DNA of 64,000 bases, from NCBI RefSeq assembly GCF_036373705.1, contig NC_089863.1, positions 4,237,444-4,301,443 of the forward strand. The letters run 5' to 3'. The notes under the pieces were generated by a model that was not told the DNA's origin, ran no database searches, and saw nothing but the letters and a program-made list of their open reading frames with translations. Below, one piece after another: positions 59,670-64,000 of the stretch (the first letter of the stretch is position 1; each line of letters begins with the position of its first letter). Position numbers and translations under genes: made by a program. The DNA comes from Amia ocellicauda (Eukaryota > Chordata > Actinopteri > Amiiformes > Amiidae).

Positions 59670-62465
59670 TTGCGCGCATTATGAAAAAATACTGTAAAAC
59701 GTGTTTTCTTAGATTATTGTGTTTTGCTCTTGTTGTAAATTTGTCTATATTTACGGTGTTTATATTAGGACATTCTCACTCCTCAGTGTCAGCTGTTATG
59801 ACTTCGTTTTGCTGCGATCAGCCCTCGGTAAGTTTAGCGTTCAGGCCTCAGTTTTCACTCTTATTTGATATCACCCATCGGGTGTCAGTCTTATTTGGCA
59901 TCCAGCATCATGCTTATTTTATCTCATTTCTCATGCATCACTCGAATTTAATATCAGCTATCAGGTGTCACTCGAATTTAATATCAGGTGTCAATCGATT
60001 TTAATATCAGATGGTTGTACTACGAAGCGAGGTAACTGGCTTATCCATGTAAGTTCAGGAGTAACTTTGCGAGGTCGGGTGTATCTTCCCGGTTAACCCA
60101 CACTACGAAAGGTGGATAGGTTTTACCCGAGGTATGCTGTCATGGCAATATACGCGGCATCTCTAAACTGCTCCGAGCAGGGCATGTTCGTGGTTAACTC
60201 GGTGTCATCCTAAATAAGCACTGCCTCTCCGCCCACCGTCTTTCGGGACCCAATACACATTGGAGAGGCTTACTCCGCAGGGCGAGGGTGTGTAGAGACC
60301 ATGCAACTCCTCTAGCTCACCCGATGACGCTCTCTATGAAAGACATCGATTCTCATCCGAGGGAATTCAATGTCTTTGCCAGCTTCTAGGGCCAGACGTG
60401 TCAATGCCACTCGCCGGAGTGATGCCCTCACTGTTGAACAGACAGGGTGTCTTGCTATGCGGTATTTTGCCAGCGGACATTTCATGCATCCCAGATGCTG
60501 CACATCTGAGCAGGAATACTGTCTGCCGTGCAGCTCGCAAAGTGGGACTTGCTCTCACTGAACTGCTGGATGCATTCATTGTGTTACCTCACCATTTAAG
60601 CCTTCTAAAGAACAAAGAGGCTTTTTATGCGATCGCAAGTTAATTCGCAATATAAAAATACTTGGCCTATTTTTAATATGCATATACTGGACCTATATAC
60701 AGAACACATGTTTTCCATAGGAATCCCGAGGGTGATTGGTGCGATTGCCTGTACGCAGATCCCCATTAGAGCACCCCTGGGAGAACATGAGGGGGATTAA
60801 GTGAATAGGAAGTCATTTCATAGCATCAGTGTTCAGGTATTTGATCATATCATATTTGATCTGACATGTAGACTAGTCTATATTATTTTGTCCTTAAAAC
60901 TTCTATTTATATTCAAGACAATTAAAGACACATTAGGTGGTGAACCACAACTAAAAGTCGTTTCCCGAAATATGCGTGAATCATGCCCTCCTCCAGTTTT
61001 CACTCTATGCCTTTTTTCTGTTTGCTGTGAACACATGAATAGGCTATTATAAGTGTAGGCTACAAACCACATCTGTACAGTGTATTAATAATGAGTATTA
61101 TTAATACACACCACTTGATAGAATATTTGTGTATTTCATCCAGATTTGTCGCAGGTGCGCTTTCCACTGGGGTTGCAGCTGAAATGATTGTTATAATGAA
61201 GTTATTCTGAACACAACAGCATTAAATTAATACAGGCAGTCCTACAGCCTAGGTGCTTTAGTAGATCTTAATTAATTAACAGTGAGTAACGGGTCAATTT
61301 CAGAGATGTAGCCCATGTGTAGGCTATAAATGAATTATCCTAATTGCTGTCACATATTTAGATATACTATTTTACAAATAAAAGAAGAATCCGTAAGACA
61401 AAATAGAGAACATATGACAAGAACACTGTTCTTACGAATTGACTCTCTTTGTTGGCCGCCACGGTGTTACATTTACCCGCTAACCTTTCTTTAAACCCTC
61501 ATATCCTGACATTATCAGACGCGATGCTCCGGGGACAGTCCGGCGATAAGACACTGCGCACACACTGAGCATGCGCACCCACTCCAGTTCAGTCACACCG
61601 AGTCAACTAACCGGCATTTTAACCACCGTCACAGTGCCGGTTAACACCAGTTTAGGCAATTAGAGTTTGTCAATCCTGACTTTCCTTGATAACCCCGAGT
61701 TAACTCTGAGTAGGTTAAACTCCCTTGGTAGTGCACCCCTCATGTGTCACTCGAAATCAGTGTCAGGTATCAGAATGTTTTTTTTTTTTTTTTTCTGGGA
61801 CTTTATTTAATAGCCAATCAAATGGCTGAACCGTAACTATAATTTCACTGCTTACACGGAATGTCAATCAAGCCAGAAGACCAGATAGTGAAACTGAGGC
61901 AGGCAATATTTTATATAAATGTAGTCTAAATTAATAATAAACACCAAAACATAACAAAAAAAGACATCTCTGGCTAATTTAAACATGTGGTATTACCAAA
62001 AATATTTGTATTATAATACAAATGTCGACCATAAAATCAGCTCGAAGTGAATACAATGTAATACAAATGATTGACATTCCCTGTAACCAACTAAATAACA
62101 GTAAATATGGTTCAGCCATTTGATTGGCTATTACATTAAGTTCCAGAGAAAACACAATCTGAAACCTGACACCGCTTTAGAGTGATTCTGATACCTGACA
62201 CCTGATATTAAATTCGAGTGATGCATGAGAACTGATATGGAATAAGCATGATGCTTGATGCCAAATAACATTGCCACCCAATGGGTGATATCAAATATGA
62301 GTGATAACTGGGGGCTAAACGCTAAACATATTCAGTGCTGATCGCAGCAAAACTAACTGATGCGTGACAACTGACACTGAGCAGTGAGGATGTCCTAATA
62401 TGGACACCGTATATATTGTACAAATTAAACTATTTTTTCTCAGCCAGTGTTGCGCGAAACACCGT
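59670..62465. mobile_element. Large foldback element (~1.05 kb) split by a Harbinger insertion
   Basis: The left arm 59670-60009 continues at 61740-61960. The right arm is about 61990-62465, inverted. Matching pairs: TACGGTGTTTATATTAGGAC (59751) with the complement of GTCCTAATATGGACACCGTA (62392); TTTTGCTGCGATCAG (59799) with CTGATCGCAGCAAAA; TGATATCACCCATCGGGTG with the complement of CACCCAATGGGTGATATCA; and AGCCAATCAAATGGCTGAAC (61813) with the complement of GTTCAGCCATTTGATTGGCT (62109). It includes repeated TATCAGGTGTCACTCGAATT units. No transposase of its own. Confidence 0.8.
60010..61739 (+). mobile_element. PIF/Harbinger element with decayed transposase, nested in the foldback
   Basis: Ends: GGTTGTACTACGAAGCGAG (60013) and, reversed from the right, GGGGTGCACTACCAAGGGAG. 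TCA flanks both sides (60007-60009 and 61740-61742), a possible 3-bp target duplication. Inside, about 60400-60600, a HARBI1-like transposase N-terminal domain is split over two frames: DALTVEQTGCLAMRYFASG, then DAAHLSRNTVCRAARKVGLA. The catalytic part was not found. Inactive. Confidence 0.7.
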
Positions 62466-63224
62466 CAGCACCCCAACCCCCTCCCTGTTGGAATCGCAGA
62501 GAAAACGCCATCAGCACCCGTATTTAAATCCCCTTTGTTATAGCAAGTAGCTTGATCCGTGTATCTCCACAGATAAACTTTAGTCTTTGTGAACATTTAA
62601 TGTACTTACAATTTATAGAAAATATACCTGTTTAAGATTTCAAGAAAATGCGTTTCACATATCAGTGATTAGCAGAAAACTAACCAACGCCAAAATGACC
62701 GTGAACGAGATATACCTTTGACATTAACGAATTATTGATATGTCTGATTAATGTCGGTTTGTAAAAATGTAAAGGACAACAAAATGCAGTTTCACTTGTT
62801 TAAAAAATCATGAAATACAAAATGCAAAGTACAATATGCAAGAAAATTAAACGGATGCAAATCTTAATTACCATTGTAATTGTGTGTACTGGGGATAAAA
62901 ATACAAAAAATGCAATCCGTCAGCCATATTAGAATGTGTAGTATATTTTATTTCACTTCTTGAACTCAGCTGCTTTGTTTTTTTTTAATAAAGTGAAAAT
63001 ATATTCCAAAAGTAATTAAAAGTATTCTGATTACGTTTCTGCTTGGGAGTAATGTACTGGATTAGGTTACAGATTATTTTATAAACAGGGTAATCAGTTT
63101 TCTGTAAGGGAATACATTTTAAAAGTAACCCTCACAACCTTGGTTATAAATGAAGTATAGAATTGTATAAAAAACTTCTTAAATTACACAATTTGAAAAG
63201 TCAAATCTTAGCAGATTGTTACTT

Positions 63225-63292
63225 CAGTTAAGGTTCGATTTGGAACAAAAACCTGCCGGGTAAGGGCTGCTCCAGGACCAGGGTTGGGGGCC
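63225..63292. mobile_element. Single arm of the GGAACAAAAACC foldback family
   Basis: TTGGAACAAAAACCTGCCGG followed by GGGCTGCTCCAGGACCAGGG matches the right arm of the element at 41045-41206. No left arm seen nearby. Confidence 0.6.
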
Positions 63293-64000
63293 CCTAGTGT
63301 GACGCATCACCATAACTGCAGCAGGGTCGCTTGTCACACAGTTGTCTTTAGAGGGAAATTATATAAAAACATGCAAACCGCCATTCTGATAAATAAATGT
63401 ATTTCAAAAGTCAAATCAAAGTGAGGATTAGTCTTACCGGTGCGTAGTTTATAGGGAAAGAGTTTGGCACGGATTTCCACGCAATATCTTGTTTTAATCT
63501 GAAGTGCTGAACACTGACTACACATCCGTACAGCACACAAAACACATATAACACCCCTCCCCTCACCCCGCCCGCGGTAGAAAGTCTAATTTCCTGTGTG
63601 GCATCGCTTCTTCATGCGAAGCCGACTCGACCCAAATATTGTCTAAATACCTACTTCCTATCCTATAGACTTTCGATCAAGTGGGCGGCCAAGTGACCAC
63701 TGAGATGACTCAGGGATTCATAGTTTAACTAGAGGTGTGCTTGCATCGTCATCTTTTTAAACGATGGCCAATATAACTATTTAGTGAAAATACAGTGAAC
63801 AAAACTATTACATTGTGTGTAGAGATGGCAGCGTGGAGGTGAAGGTGTAAGGATGTTCAGTTTGTATCCTGAGAGCTGGTGACCGCCAGAAGCAGAAGCC
63901 GCAGACCGGAGGGAGGCTGGAGGCGAACAGAGAGAGAGGGAGCTGTGGGTTTCGAAAATGAGGGCAAACCGAGAGTCAGACAGAGATGTTCAAGATTAAA

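Larger units (their letters stand above)
57962..64000. other. AT-rich right end with palindromic elements and no recognised gene
   Basis: Apart from the elements listed separately, nothing coding was recognised. 62470-63220 is plain AT-rich DNA. The last about 400 bases (63560-64000) are GC-richer and purine-rich at the end, and could be the upstream region or first non-coding exon of a gene beyond the edge. That is a guess. Confidence 0.5.

Noticed and set aside
59681-60004. 107-codon frame with a hydrophobic start
   Set aside because: Lies inside one arm of the foldback element; its mirror in the other arm is not open, so chance is likelier.

Overview
The window looks like vertebrate genomic DNA, most likely from a ray-finned fish. 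The support is spliced genes with GT-AG introns, egg-coat (ZP) genes including a ZP3 without a membrane anchor, and a transposon mix of CR1 and L2 LINEs, Tc1, hAT, Harbinger and Gypsy pieces. A non-teleost fish such as gar, bowfin or sturgeon is possible, but the sequence does not settle it. No tRNA, rRNA or CRISPR array was seen. All gene models were built by eye from splice sites and reading-frame continuity.

Left part (1-17.5 kb): two gene-dense, GC-rich loci converge. On the + strand are the last 20 coding exons (2220-9153, 722 codons) of a BCR/ABR-family Rho regulator with DH, PH, C2 and RhoGAP domains. On the - strand is a complete six-exon netrin (17498-11749, 743 aa) with an unusual basic insertion of about 150 residues. 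Introns of both genes are filled with tracts that are pyrimidine-rich on the coding strand.

17.6-30.2 kb: an AT-rich gene desert holding a truncated CR1 LINE just upstream of netrin, an 817-bp non-autonomous hAT element with a perfect 8-bp target duplication, a small foldback element family (about four copies) and AAT microsatellites.

30.2-55.4 kb: a duplicated egg-coat cluster. Unit 1 is a trefoil+ZP gene (ZPB/ZP4-type, -, 430 aa) followed by a ZP3-like gene (-) that carries an in-frame TGA and a damaged splice acceptor. Unit 2 is a second ZPB/ZP4-type gene (-, 430 aa) head-to-head with an intact ZP3-like gene (+, 390 aa). The ZPB copies are a patchwork of near-identical and divergent segments, which suggests gene conversion. 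Between the units lie a nearly full-length but broken CR1 LINE with an esterase ORF1, several transposon fragments, and an MS4A/CD20-like tetraspan gene that also has an in-frame TGA.

55.4-64 kb: a small PLAC8/onzin-like gene (-), then AT-rich DNA with two large palindromes. The second has arms of several hundred bases and is split by a 1.7-kb PIF/Harbinger element. No gene was recognised after 58 kb.
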